A DNA stretch of 64,000 nucleotides from Dysgonomonas sp. 511 (GTDB taxonomy: Bacteria > Bacteroidota > Bacteroidia > Bacteroidales > Dysgonomonadaceae). Position numbers and translations under genes: made by a program. Positions within the stretch are counted from its first letter, which is position 1. Each line of letters begins with the position of its first letter. Location of the stretch: NCBI RefSeq assembly GCF_010501105.1, contig NZ_QVMQ01000005.1, positions 62,001 through 126,000 on the forward strand, in the 5' to 3' direction. Below the pieces are notes generated by a model. The model ran no database searches and was not told where the DNA came from. It saw only the letters and a list, made by a program, of their open reading frames with translations. Of this stretch, positions 53,164 to 62,428 are shown piece after piece.

Positions 53164-53999
53164 CGTCTTATCTCGGCCCTTACCATCCTGTCATTTCCAC
53201 TCAGGTCGCAAAACAGTGCTACATTTCCGAATCCTTTCGCTTCCAACATTTCTACAGTCTCATGGCCTTTTGCCTGATTGATTTCGAAATAGAGTTTTCC
53301 TTCGGGCAATAGCAACTCTAAAGCAATATCTGCTATCCGTTCGTAAAAGAGCAGGGCCTTGTCGTTAGGTACAAATAGTGCGGAATGCGGTTCGTAGTCC
53401 AGCACATTTTTGTCCATCACGGCTTTTTCTTCTTCCAATATATAAGGTGGATTGCTGACTATGATATCAAACTTATTGTCAATAGGATAAGCGGATAAAA
53501 CATCTACTTTACGGAACGAAATATACTGCTTGTTCCTCTCCGCATTTTGTGTTGCCACCTTCAATACTTCTTCCGAAAAATCCCATGCAGAGATATCCGC
53601 ATTCTTCATGTGTTTTGCCAATGCAACGGCTATTGCCCCACTACCTGTTCCGATATCCAATACCCGGAGATTTCCAGTGCTGTTTTCGTTTAATATCAAC
53701 TCTACGAGTTCTTCCGTTTCGGGACGCGGGATCAATACATTCTTATCTACAAAGAAAGGCAAGCCGAAAAACTCGGTTTCGCCTGTTATATATTGTATCG
53801 GCTCATATTGTTTCAGCCTGGCAATGATTGCATCCAGCGCCCGGCAATCGTCCTCGCTCAATCCGGCATCTTCCATCAATGCCAACGAGTAAGGTTTGCC
53901 TGTAAGGTATTCGATAATAATACGCACAAATCCCGAAACCTCAGTCTCGGGATAATATGCAGTTAATGATTGCTTTATATACGATATAGCTTTCCGCAC
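53160..53999 (-). CDS. prmC: Peptide chain release factor N(5)-glutamine methyltransferase
   Basis: PrmC methylates the GGQ glutamine of RF1 and RF2. The 279-residue protein has an N-terminal helical domain (YITGETEFFGLPFFVDKNVL with IPRPETEELVELIL) and a SAM-binding domain with VLDIGTGSGAIAVALAKH and the catalytic VSNPPYILEEEK. The C-terminal YFEINQAKGHETVEML is typical. First gene of the prmC-recX-comF run. Confidence 0.96.
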   Translation of the reverse strand: MRKAISYIKQSLTAYYPETEVSGFVRIIIEYLTGKPYSLALMEDAGLSEDDCRALDAIIARLKQYEPIQYITGETEFFGLPFFVDKNVLIPRPETEELVELILNENSTGNLRVLDIGTGSGAIAVALAKHMKNADISAWDFSEEVLKVATQNAERNKQYISFRKVDVLSAYPIDNKFDIIVSNPPYILEEEKAVMDKNVLDYEPHSALFVPNDKALLFYERIADIALELLLPEGKLYFEINQAKGHETVEMLEAKGFGNVALFCDLSGNDRMVRAEIRR

Positions 54000-54010
54000 C
54001 TGATAATATT

Positions 54011-54622
54011 TTATTCTGTAACCTTCTGTACTACTGTTGTTCCCGGCAACAAATATACATTATCTATTCCGTAGATTTTCAGCTTGCCCAGATTTAGTTC
54101 GGGTTTTACAACTGTGTAGCCAAACGCCTTATTGACAGCCAGTGCCACCAACTCGGTGCAATAGACTTTGCTATCGTCCGCAGCATCGAAATCCAGATCG
54201 AAAGGGGTATGCCTTTGATAATAACCCTTAGCGATGGAGGCCATACAGTGGCGTATAGAATCGGCGGCGGCAACCCGGTACACGCCCCAAGTCTTGATGC
54301 CATCGAGAAAAACCGATATAGGTTCGCGCTTTACGAAGCCTATCCCGGTAAGTTCGCTCGCCTCGGCATGTATTACAAAAAGGCTATCGCCCACCTGCTC
54401 GACAATGCCGGCATGAGAGTATATTTTTTCGCGGGAAGAAAAATCTTTAAACCTGTTGGAAAAGAACCCGTTGCCCATCCGGCAAACGATGTCGCCATTG
54501 CTTATCTCCGGCGACAGGTTTAACGGTTGTTCCTCTTTCGGGCTACTGCCACAGGCAGATAAAAATAGTATGAATGAAAAAACAAGAAAAACTATTTTTT
54601 CATTTCCATATTTACTTTCCAA
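54011..54622 (-). CDS. YiiX/YebB-like permuted NlpC/P60 cysteine-hydrolase lipoprotein
   Basis: A 203-residue lipoprotein (signal ending ILFLSAC, Cys near 24). NGDIVCRMGN opens the domain, YSHAGIVEQVGDSLFVIHAE brings the His, and SKVYCTELVALAVNKAF brings the Cys, the permuted order of YiiX-type papain-like enzymes. Such enzymes may act on peptides or lipids in the envelope; the substrate is unknown. The start codon lies 31 bases inside the end of the upstream DUF4878-like gene, so translation is probably coupled. Confidence 0.85.
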   Translation of the reverse strand: MESKYGNEKIVFLVFSFILFLSACGSSPKEEQPLNLSPEISNGDIVCRMGNGFFSNRFKDFSSREKIYSHAGIVEQVGDSLFVIHAEASELTGIGFVKREPISVFLDGIKTWGVYRVAAADSIRHCMASIAKGYYQRHTPFDLDFDAADDSKVYCTELVALAVNKAFGYTVVKPELNLGKLKIYGIDNVYLLPGTTVVQKVTE

Positions 54623-54933
54623 TCGCCGTCTATTTTTACAAGCTCAAAAGTTTCTTCTTTTTCGGTACTCTTATCCATAAAAGTAACCCATGCCCTGTTG
54701 TCGGCAACAGAGTCTTTCACCAACTGGAATTTGAAGTCGGGATTTATGTCCATCTTGCCCATGCTGGCTGCAAAATCGAGCAGTTTACCGGTCGATTCGG
54801 TTGCATATTTCTTAGCTTCGTCAACCTTCCCTTTGGCCAGGTTTTCAGAAAAGTTGCGTGCTGCATTTTCCGGTCCCGACGAACAAGCACACATTAGCAG
54901 GGCTGTAATAGCAATAAAGAGTAATTTTTTCAT
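54592..54933 (-). CDS. DUF4878-like small lipoprotein
   Basis: From ATG 54933 the protein has 113 residues. It begins MKKLLFIAITALLMCAC (lipobox Cys), then GPENAARNFSENLAKGKVDEAKKYAT and an NTF2-like fold pattern ending FELVKIDGDWKVNMEMKK, as in DUF4878/lumazine-binding-like lipoproteins. The role is unknown. It overlaps the YiiX-like gene by 31 bases. An in-frame ATG at 54963 would add ten residues before the signal. Confidence 0.8.
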   Translation of the reverse strand: MKKLLFIAITALLMCACSSGPENAARNFSENLAKGKVDEAKKYATESTGKLLDFAASMGKMDINPDFKFQLVKDSVADNRAWVTFMDKSTEKEETFELVKIDGDWKVNMEMKK

Positions 54934-54963
54934 ATCTATGTGTTTTTTAAGATTCAGTAACAA

Positions 54964-55302
54964 AGATATGTTTTTTTGCGAGATAGCGGTTTGGTTTATA
55001 GATAAAGTTGCGCAATTGAAAAAACTAATACTTGAATGGATTTATACAGGACATTACTTAACAGATTAGGTAATTATATCAAGTTGCCTTGTTTTTAATC
55101 ACATAGCTTTTGCAGACTATATTCTTAAAAATATATCCCAAAAATCTAACTGACTTCAATTTTGACATGAAAAACAGTTCGATCTATTAACGAAAATTTG
55201 CATAAATTAGATAAAACATGTACCTTCGCGACATGGGTAAACTGTGTCGAAAAAACAAACTTACAGAAAACTATTATAACCTAACTTCATTCTTGTAGAG
55301 AA
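54964..55302. other. Intergenic region upstream of the C10 protease gene
   Basis: No gene is seen. TACCTTCG at 55221-55228 differs from TAnnTTTG at one base and is the best promoter candidate for the protease, giving a leader of about 70 bases. The rest is AT-rich and contains the divergent promoter of the lipoprotein genes. Confidence 0.45.
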
Positions 55303-58300
55303 ATGATAAAGAGATTTAAATTCATTTTGCTACTAGTGATTCTAATTCCTTATTTCTTGCCTTCACCTTTGAATGCAAAAGAAATAAGCGTAGAAATGGC
55401 TGAAAAAGTAGCACGGAACTACGTCCGGACAAAAAAACAACTCGTCAAAACTGATTCAGAACTAACTTTAGTACACACTGAATTTAACACACAAGGGCGG
55501 AAGAGTTCAGTTTCCGAAACTTCGGAAAAAAGAGCGGTTTATTATGTATTCAGTGGAGGTGATAATCAAGGATTTATTATCGTATCAGCTGATGATGTGG
55601 CAATACCTGTTTTAGGGTATGTAGATTCGGGTAATTATAATTCAGGTAATACACCTCCCAACTTTGCTTATTGGATGGAGTGCTTGGCGCAGGAAATCGC
55701 ATATGCAATAGAGAATCAAATAAAACAAGATACAGAAACAAAGACCCAATGGGAAAATTACTTATCCGGTAGCATAACTACGAAAGGAACGAAAGCGGCT
55801 GTAGCTCCTTTGGTTAAAACTAAATGGAATCAGGGAACGCCATATAATAATCTGTGTCCTTCAAGTAGCTATACCGGCTGTGTAGCTACAGCAATGGCGC
55901 AGATAATGAAATTTTACAATTATCCTGATACCCGCACAGTTACAATTCCTGGTTATACTACTGCTACCAATGAATATGTGATACCTGCTATTACAGTATC
56001 AACAAAATATGATTGGACAAACATGACCAATACTTACAGCAGTTCTTCGACTTCAACTGCCCAAAAAGCTGTGTCAACTTTGATGTTTCACTGTGGAGTA
56101 AGTGTTGAAATGGACTATACTCCGTCTTCGAGTGGAGCTGTGACCAAAAAAGTAGGTAATGCGTTATGTACTTATTTTAATTATGATAAAAGCGTTCAAC
56201 ACAGGAAGCGATGTTATTACTCTAATACAGAATGGATTAATACACTAAAGGCGGAGATCAATGCCGGGCGTCCTATATTATATTCCGGACGCAATACATC
56301 CAGTGGCCATGCCTTTATCTGTGATGGGTATGACAGCACTGATAAATTCTATTTCAACTGGGGATGGGGCGGATACCGGGATGGGTATTTTGCTACTACT
56401 GCCCTGAATCCTGGTACTGAAGGAGCCGGATCCGGTGCCGGGACGTATAATCTGGAACAAGCTATACTCATAGGCATTAAGCCTAACGCAGGAGGAAATC
56501 CTGTAACCAACATGACCATGCGGAAGAATACCAATATGACAACTACAAAGACCGAAGTAGCCCGAGGGGAAGCCTTTAGAGTTTCTACCACTATCATTAA
56601 CAATGGTTTTTTTGACTTTTCAGGAGATCTTGGTATTGCTTTAGTTGATGCAAATGACAACATATTGGAAGTTATAGGTCTAAAATCTATTAGTATTCTT
56701 GAACCTGGTTCTGGACTTACCTCTTCTCTTTCTTCTATCCCTTGTACCATTCCGACAACCAGAGCTGCCGGCACTTATTATTTGAGAACTGTAACCAAAG
56801 AAACGAATGGATCATCATGGACTATTGCACGAGGGACAACCGGCTATGTCTGTAAGTTAACCATAACTGCAACTAGCAAGATTGCACCTCACAATATGAA
56901 GATAAATGCTACTTATCCCTTTACCAGTTCTGCTACTTCGGTAAAAAGAGGAGAAGGGTTTACGATATCTCCTTTGTCTTTTAAGAATGTTGGCACAACA
57001 ACATTTAGTGGCGACTTAGGGTACGCATTGGTTGACGACAATGATAATATATTGGAGATAATAGGTGTATCAGGTACTGGGGTTTCGGTTAATGCAGGCA
57101 GATCATCTAAAAGGTCGAGCATTATCTGCTCTGTATCAACGAAAATAAAGGCAGGTAATTATAAAATAAGAGCTGTAGCAAAACCTACAGATAAAGAATG
57201 GAGTATTGTTTATGGCGAAACAGACGCAATAACAGCCATATTACCTTTGCAAGTGACCAGTGGTATTGTTACTCATGGAATTAAAATTGTAACGGGTTCT
57301 GCATTAACATCATCTGCTACTTCTGTTGAAAGAGGAGAAATATTTACAGTATCGGCCAAATTTGGTAATAGAGGGTCTAGTACATTTGTTGGGGATTATG
57401 GTGTTGCAATTGTAAATAATAGTGACCAGATTTTGGAAGTTATTGGTACCTCAAAAACAGGGCTTACTTTAAATTCAGGCTCCACTTGGTCTAGTGCATT
57501 TGATGCAACTTGCGCTATATCTACTAATATATCTGCTGCCAGTTACAACTTAAGAGCCGTGGTAAAATCTATTGATGGGGTTTGGTCGATTGCATATGGA
57601 GAAACAGGTGTTACAGATATTTTACCTATTACCGTAACCAGTGGTATTGTTGCGGATAATAGTAATCTTGTATTTTACAATAGGGACAATCCCAATAGCT
57701 TTACATTAAGCATCGACCCTATAGTTCAATTCTCACCTTTGTCTGTCTCTATTGGCATCTATAATTATAAAGGGAATGATGGAAATAGCCCTTTTTTAGG
57801 CGATGTAGAACTTGTATTATGCGACCTGGAAGGAAACGATATCGAAACTATTGCAACCAAAAAATTGTTTATTACCAATGATGGGACTTATGGTACACAT
57901 GCTTTTTCATCGTCAAGTATTACTTCTCCTGGCGGCTCTTATTTGTTACGCCTGTATCAACACAGCCTTACAGGTGAAAGAAAAAAAGTAGGGGCTATCT
58001 ATCCTAAATTTCAAAATGATTTACAGGTAACAGTTGTAGGCACCCCTCCTCACGTCGCAGCTGTTTCCCCTGCCAATGGTGCAACAAACATTCCACTTAA
58101 CGGGCAATTGGTAATCACCTTTGACGAACCAATGAACGTAAATACCGAAATTGGAATAGTGAGTCTGGGCGGTGGTGTTGTCAACACAGAAGATAAAACC
58201 TGGGCAACCGGAAACACTATTTGTACTATCCCATATACCAGTCTGGATCATAGTACTACTTATACTATAAAAATATCTGGATTCCAAGATGCTTCCGGCA

Positions 58301-60033
58301 ATGTAATGGATGCTGTAACCAGTGGATATTCCTTTACTACCATAGCCGCGCCAGCTACATCAACATGGAGTCCTCAAAATGGTTCTACCGATTGGTTTAA
58401 TGCTGCCAACTGGACTAATGGCATGCCTGGGGCAACTACTATAGTCACAATACCAAAAAGCAGCTCGTATCCGATTTTATCAACGAATGCCACTGTCAAG
58501 AACATTACGTTCGGGGCAGGAGCTGAACTTGGACGCCAAGATTTACTTTCTTATCAAAAAGCTTTCATCGAATATGATTTTGGTACGGGAGTGCGTGATG
58601 CTCGTCATCGTATGCTGTCAGTTCCTTTGATGGAAGTATATCCGGGAGACTATTCCTTTGGAAGCTATCCGACCACCTACTTCCAAACCTTTGAGGTTAA
58701 CAGTAGCGGAAAAGGATACTGGATCAGCACATCCGGTGGCAGTAAAGGTAAATTAACAGCAGGAACAGGCTTTGTGATATCGATTGGTTCCGACAATGCA
58801 GCAGATAAAGGCCTGGGACTTTCGGGCGGCATACTAAGACTACCTTTCTTTGACAGTGAATCCGGTGTTGTACAAAAGGTACATCCCAATCATAGTTACA
58901 GTTCATGGATAAGTACATTTACAAATCCATATGGTACGGGTTCATACAATGTCAGCCGAACAGCACTAGGCTACCGTTTGGCCGGAGCAAATGTAAGTGT
59001 AAACGCTCAGTTTGGACAGAATAACGGAAAGAGCCTGACCTTGGTAGGTAATCCATTCATGGCAACAATAGATTTCACTCAATTCTACAATGAGAATAGC
59101 GAATTGATTAAAAACAACTACCAGATATGGACAAAAGTTGGGGAACAAGAAGGTTATGCCGGCTATGGCCCTATCGGAACATGGGGGCTGGAACCCACTA
59201 CCCCTCTTAGCAATAAAATAGCACCTCTGCAAGGTTTTATAGTAGAACAAAATACCGGAACCGGAACATTATACTTCGACTTGCCCAATATTGCAGCCAC
59301 AGGACAAGGAGGAGGTCTTCTATACGATATAAAGATGGGAGATAAACTGGATATTGTTGCTGCCAATGGAACAGCTTCGGTGCGAACCTTCATCGCGAAA
59401 CGAGAAGGGGGTTCGGCTGAATTTAGTTTTTATGATGCGCGCAAACTAATGAATAATGCGACAGCTACTCCTGAAATTTATACAATCAAGCCTTCTAATG
59501 GAGAGTTGGTAACAGTAGGTGCAAACGTTGTTGACAATGATAATTTTGAATATCCACTTGGCTTAACAACCTCTTTCGCCGGTGAAATAACATTGACATT
59601 CAGCGGAATGGACAGGTATAATGCTCGAATATTCCTTGTAGATAAAGTTGCAGACAAGAAGATAGAACTCACAGATATGGATATTTATAAATATTCATTC
59701 AACCACACCCCTATCCAAAAAGATGGAGAAATCATTGCTACAGACAACCGGTTCGTTATCAGCGCAGTTCCCAAAGGCAGTATTTTAGCCGAAGATGCCA
59801 ATACAGTAACTATATACAGTCAATACGGTTTCATACATACGACAGTTAGTGAGCCTAATCTAATCAAGACGGTTACAATTTACAATATGCAAGGCCAAAC
59901 AATGTATCAGGCAAAGGTCAATGCAACAACACATACAACAACCCGTAGGTTCGCACAGGGAATTTACATAGCGCAAGTAGAAACTGAAAATGGCACTGAA
60001 ACTAAAAAGCTAATTATTAATATTAATGACTAA
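55303..60033 (+). CDS. C10-family (streptopain-type) cysteine protease, multidomain, T9SS-sorted
   Basis: A 1576-residue secreted protease. Signal peptide 1-25; prodomain to about 165 (FIIVSADDVAIPVLGYVDSG, WMECLAQEIAYAI); C10 catalytic domain about 168-395 with Cys193 in SYTGCVATAMAQIM, His336 in SGHAFICDGYD and the FNWGWGG segment. Three tandem repeats of about 125 residues follow (each with SGDLG or VGDYG, then ALVDxNDNILEVIG-like text), then a more distant fourth. A Big_5 Ig-like domain is at about 912-1010 (VSPANGATNIPLNGQLVITF). A long beta-rich region follows, and a type IX secretion C-terminal signal (VTIYNMQGQTMYQAK, ending FAQGIYIAQVETENGTETKK). A 48-residue peptide gene follows 20 bases on. 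The substrate is unknown. Confidence 0.92.
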   Translation: MIKRFKFILLLVILIPYFLPSPLNAKEISVEMAEKVARNYVRTKKQLVKTDSELTLVHTEFNTQGRKSSVSETSEKRAVYYVFSGGDNQGFIIVSADDVAIPVLGYVDSGNYNSGNTPPNFAYWMECLAQEIAYAIENQIKQDTETKTQWENYLSGSITTKGTKAAVAPLVKTKWNQGTPYNNLCPSSSYTGCVATAMAQIMKFYNYPDTRTVTIPGYTTATNEYVIPAITVSTKYDWTNMTNTYSSSSTSTAQKAVSTLMFHCGVSVEMDYTPSSSGAVTKKVGNALCTYFNYDKSVQHRKRCYYSNTEWINTLKAEINAGRPILYSGRNTSSGHAFICDGYDSTDKFYFNWGWGGYRDGYFATTALNPGTEGAGSGAGTYNLEQAILIGIKPNAGGNPVTNMTMRKNTNMTTTKTEVARGEAFRVSTTIINNGFFDFSGDLGIALVDANDNILEVIGLKSISILEPGSGLTSSLSSIPCTIPTTRAAGTYYLRTVTKETNGSSWTIARGTTGYVCKLTITATSKIAPHNMKINATYPFTSSATSVKRGEGFTISPLSFKNVGTTTFSGDLGYALVDDNDNILEIIGVSGTGVSVNAGRSSKRSSIICSVSTKIKAGNYKIRAVAKPTDKEWSIVYGETDAITAILPLQVTSGIVTHGIKIVTGSALTSSATSVERGEIFTVSAKFGNRGSSTFVGDYGVAIVNNSDQILEVIGTSKTGLTLNSGSTWSSAFDATCAISTNISAASYNLRAVVKSIDGVWSIAYGETGVTDILPITVTSGIVADNSNLVFYNRDNPNSFTLSIDPIVQFSPLSVSIGIYNYKGNDGNSPFLGDVELVLCDLEGNDIETIATKKLFITNDGTYGTHAFSSSSITSPGGSYLLRLYQHSLTGERKKVGAIYPKFQNDLQVTVVGTPPHVAAVSPANGATNIPLNGQLVITFDEPMNVNTEIGIVSLGGGVVNTEDKTWATGNTICTIPYTSLDHSTTYTIKISGFQDASGNVMDAVTSGYSFTTIAAPATSTWSPQNGSTDWFNAANWTNGMPGATTIVTIPKSSSYPILSTNATVKNITFGAGAELGRQDLLSYQKAFIEYDFGTGVRDARHRMLSVPLMEVYPGDYSFGSYPTTYFQTFEVNSSGKGYWISTSGGSKGKLTAGTGFVISIGSDNAADKGLGLSGGILRLPFFDSESGVVQKVHPNHSYSSWISTFTNPYGTGSYNVSRTALGYRLAGANVSVNAQFGQNNGKSLTLVGNPFMATIDFTQFYNENSELIKNNYQIWTKVGEQEGYAGYGPIGTWGLEPTTPLSNKIAPLQGFIVEQNTGTGTLYFDLPNIAATGQGGGLLYDIKMGDKLDIVAANGTASVRTFIAKREGGSAEFSFYDARKLMNNATATPEIYTIKPSNGELVTVGANVVDNDNFEYPLGLTTSFAGEITLTFSGMDRYNARIFLVDKVADKKIELTDMDIYKYSFNHTPIQKDGEIIATDNRFVISAVPKGSILAEDANTVTIYSQYGFIHTTVSEPNLIKTVTIYNMQGQTMYQAKVNATTHTTTRRFAQGIYIAQVETENGTETKKLIININD

Positions 60034-60053
60034 CTATAAACACGCAAAACATA

Positions 60054-60200
60054 ATGGAAAAATTATTGAACGATACAGAAAATAAGAAGCCCTATATAGC
60101 ACCCGGCATTGAAGTAATAGAAGTTAAAATAGAAAGGGGATTTGCTGGATCAGGAAACGAAAACCCAAATAGCGATGAGAATCTTGATCCAAATTGGTAA
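60054..60200 (+). CDS. Small peptide (48 aa), probable secreted-peptide precursor beside the C10 protease
   Basis: ATG 60054 to TAA 60200 encodes a peptide starting MEKLLNDTENKKPYIAPGIE, followed by VIEVKIERGFAGSGNENP and ending SDENLDPNW. The KPYxxPxIEVIEV...GSG pattern recalls small Bacteroidetes peptides (leader-like segment, Ser-Gly, then a short polar tail) often encoded beside C10 or C11 proteases. The function of those is not known to me. It sits 20 bases after the protease stop and is directly followed by a terminator, so it shares the protease transcript. The polar tail after GSG is the likely released part, if it is processed. Confidence 0.7.
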   Translation: MEKLLNDTENKKPYIAPGIEVIEVKIERGFAGSGNENPNSDENLDPNW

Positions 60201-60240
60201 GCTACAATGAAGATATAATCATTATAATATTGCAGAACAT

Positions 60241-60278
60241 AAAGAAAGGCTAGAGGTGTATGCCCTAGCCTTTCTTTC
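60241..60278 (+). terminator. Terminator behind the protease-peptide unit
   Basis: AAAGAAAGGCTAG and CTAGCCTTTCTTT form a 13-base perfect stem with an 11-base loop. It closes the unit of the C10 protease and the small peptide. Confidence 0.9.
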
Positions 60279-60348
60279 GTGAAATAAAACAGTCAGTCTT
60301 TCTCTAATGTACACTTAAATATCCTGAGTCACTGCCCTGCACGTAGGA

Positions 60349-61566
60349 TTATTCCTCTTCATCATATTTCTGAAACAGAAAATCGTTGTACGGATAACGT
60401 TCGATATGAATTGCTTTTACCCGTTCGTACAACAGGTTGCGCAGGTTGTCGATATTCTTTTTCTCCTTTGCCGAGATAAAGATACAGTCGTCGTGCATCT
60501 TGCTCATCCACGATCTTTCGAGTTCGTCGAGGGAAATATTCTCGCGGGTCTTCGGTGTCAGGTCATCTTCATCCTTCGGCTTATAGGTAAAGGCATCTAC
60601 CTTGTTGAACACAAGAATGGTAGGCTTTTCTTCTTTATCTATATCCAGAAGGGTCTTCTGCACCACGTCTATCTGCTCTTCGAAGTTGGGATGCGATATA
60701 TCTACCACATGCACCAACAGGTCGGCTTCGCGCACTTCGTCGAGGGTAGACTTGAACGATTCGACCAGATGTGTAGGCAATTTACGGATAAAACCGACCG
60801 TATCGGACAGCAGGAACGGCAAGTTGTCTACAATCACCTTGCGAACGGTAGTGTCCAGTGTTGCAAACAACTTGTTTTCGGCAAATACTTCCGATTTGCT
60901 CAGCAAGTTCATCATGGTAGACTTGCCCACATTGGTATATCCCACAAGGGCTACGCGCACCATCTTTCCCCTGTTTTTCCGTTGCGAAGCCATCTGACGG
61001 TCTATCCCTTTCAACTCTTCTTTGAGGAATGCTATCTTGGTAAGGATGATACGGCGGTCGCTTTCGAGCTGTGTCTCTCCTACTCCACGCATCATCACAC
61101 CTCCACCCCGCTGGCGGTCAAGGTGCGTCCACATACGGGTAAGGCGCGGCAACAGGTATTGGTATTGGGCCAGTTCTACCTGCGTTTTGGCATAAGCTGT
61201 CTGTGCGCGCATGGCAAATATGTCGAGGATGAGGCTGGTACGGTCGAGTATCTTCACCTGCAATTCTTTCTCTATATTGCGTATTTGCTTGGGCGACAGT
61301 TCGTCGTCGAAAATAACAAGACCAATCTCGTTATCCTCCATATATTGCTTTATCTCCAGCAACTTGCCGCTACCCACAAATGTTGTAGAATTGGGGTGGT
61401 CGAGCCGTTGGGTAAAGTTTTTTTCGGGCACTATCCCTGCTGTCTCAGCCAGGAAAGCTAGTTCGTCGAGGTATTCCTTTACCTGGTCTTCGCTTTGCTG
61501 CTGTGTGATAAGGCCGACAAGGACGGCTTTTTCGTTTTTGGATTCTGATATTATAAAATCTTTCAT
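60349..61566 (-). CDS. hflX: GTPase HflX
   Basis: HflX is a ribosome-binding GTPase that splits stalled 70S ribosomes under stress. The 405-residue protein has the N-terminal HflX domain (ITQQQSEDQVKEYLDELAFL, FVGSGKLLEIKQYM), the linker with RGGGVMMRGVGETQLESDRR, and the G domain: G1 VGYTNVGKSTMMNLL, G2 TLDTTVRK, G3 DTVGFIRKLP, G4 FNKVDAF. It is alone on the minus strand, next to the GC-rich intergenic element. Confidence 0.96.
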   Translation of the reverse strand: MKDFIISESKNEKAVLVGLITQQQSEDQVKEYLDELAFLAETAGIVPEKNFTQRLDHPNSTTFVGSGKLLEIKQYMEDNEIGLVIFDDELSPKQIRNIEKELQVKILDRTSLILDIFAMRAQTAYAKTQVELAQYQYLLPRLTRMWTHLDRQRGGGVMMRGVGETQLESDRRIILTKIAFLKEELKGIDRQMASQRKNRGKMVRVALVGYTNVGKSTMMNLLSKSEVFAENKLFATLDTTVRKVIVDNLPFLLSDTVGFIRKLPTHLVESFKSTLDEVREADLLVHVVDISHPNFEEQIDVVQKTLLDIDKEEKPTILVFNKVDAFTYKPKDEDDLTPKTRENISLDELERSWMSKMHDDCIFISAKEKKNIDNLRNLLYERVKAIHIERYPYNDFLFQKYDEEE

Positions 61567-62428
61567 ATAAATTCGATATATTAATTAACCAATATGCCGG
61601 TATGCCAGTGTAATGATAATAAAATAATTTATGTCAATCTGCAGTTAAATAATGAACTCATCTTGACTTTTTCGACACAAAACAAAAAAGTCGAAACGAC
61701 TTCAATATGCTCCATTAAATTATGTATAAACTCAATCTTGAGTTAAATATTTCATCTTTAACTCATCCTGCCGCGCCCTCCTGGGCTTGGCCTCCCTTTT
61801 GGCATTGCCCAAAAGGAAGCAAAAGGCTAGTGCTTCGTTCCTCGGCGACCTGTCATCGGTTTGCCGGCTGAAAGGGATAAACGGGCTCCGCCCCATCCCT
61901 TTCTCCGCCGCCTTCACCGGACAGGTTCCCGCCTGCGGAACTGATGCACGTCCGCTGACGCACGACTAGAATTGTCGCAAACTCTTGTCCGGCGTCAGCC
62001 TGCGCCCTTAGCTTTGCGTACGGGGTACCCACGCGAAGCAGGCGGCGTAGAATGAAGTGGGGTTGCTGTTATGCAACTTTGCTAAGCTAACAAAAGGATT
62101 GGTGTTAGTTCACTTCATTCAGCCGGCAAAGCGCAAAGTGGGTCGTACGGCGAAGCGGGGCGCAAAAGAGTTTTTGGTTCCTTTTGGGGCTTTGGCCAAA
62201 AGGAACGCAAGCAAACACCGTTCGGCAGAGCGAAGCGGAGCCAATCTATGATTGCGCGCAGTATATAAAAGAACGTTTTGCAGTCATATCCCAACCGCTG
62301 ATTTGCACAATTTATTAATCGGCTACTTTTCATTAGCATACCGGCACATTGATTTGTGACAAAAAAAGCCTGCTTGTAATAAAGCAGGCTCCTCATATCT
62401 TTCTCGCTCTTGCAAGCCGGGTAAAGAA
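61567..62428. other. GC-rich structured intergenic element between hflX and rplS
   Basis: About 490 bases (61760-62250) are visibly richer in G and C than the surroundings and full of inverted repeats: TCCCTTTTGG...CCCAAAAGGA near 61793-61815; GAATGAAGTG (62050-62059) with CACTTCATTC (62111-62120) around CTAAC...GTTAG; and GTTCCTTTTGG...CCAAAAGGAAC near 62179-62208. The open frames here (up to 93 codons) look like chance. It may be a structured RNA or an old mobile repeat. Left of it, GACTTTTT...AAAAAGTC near 61670-61692 forms another hairpin. No protein gene is supported. Confidence 0.6.
62361..62391 (-). terminator. Terminator of rplS
   Basis: On the minus strand AGCCTGCTTTATTACAAGCA folds with GGCTTTTTTT behind it: a 9-base stem and a run of seven T, 37 bases after the rplS stop. 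Confidence 0.92.

Noticed and set aside
61732-61969. Two 60-codon open frames on opposite strands (61732-61917 and 61787-61969)
   Set aside because: They overlap each other across inverted repeats and show no protein-like features; non-coding structure explains them better.
62115-62396. 93-codon open frame on the minus strand in the GC-rich element
   Set aside because: It runs through the hairpins and the rplS terminator, has no domain, signal peptide or promoter, and its frame is best explained by the GC-rich repeat.
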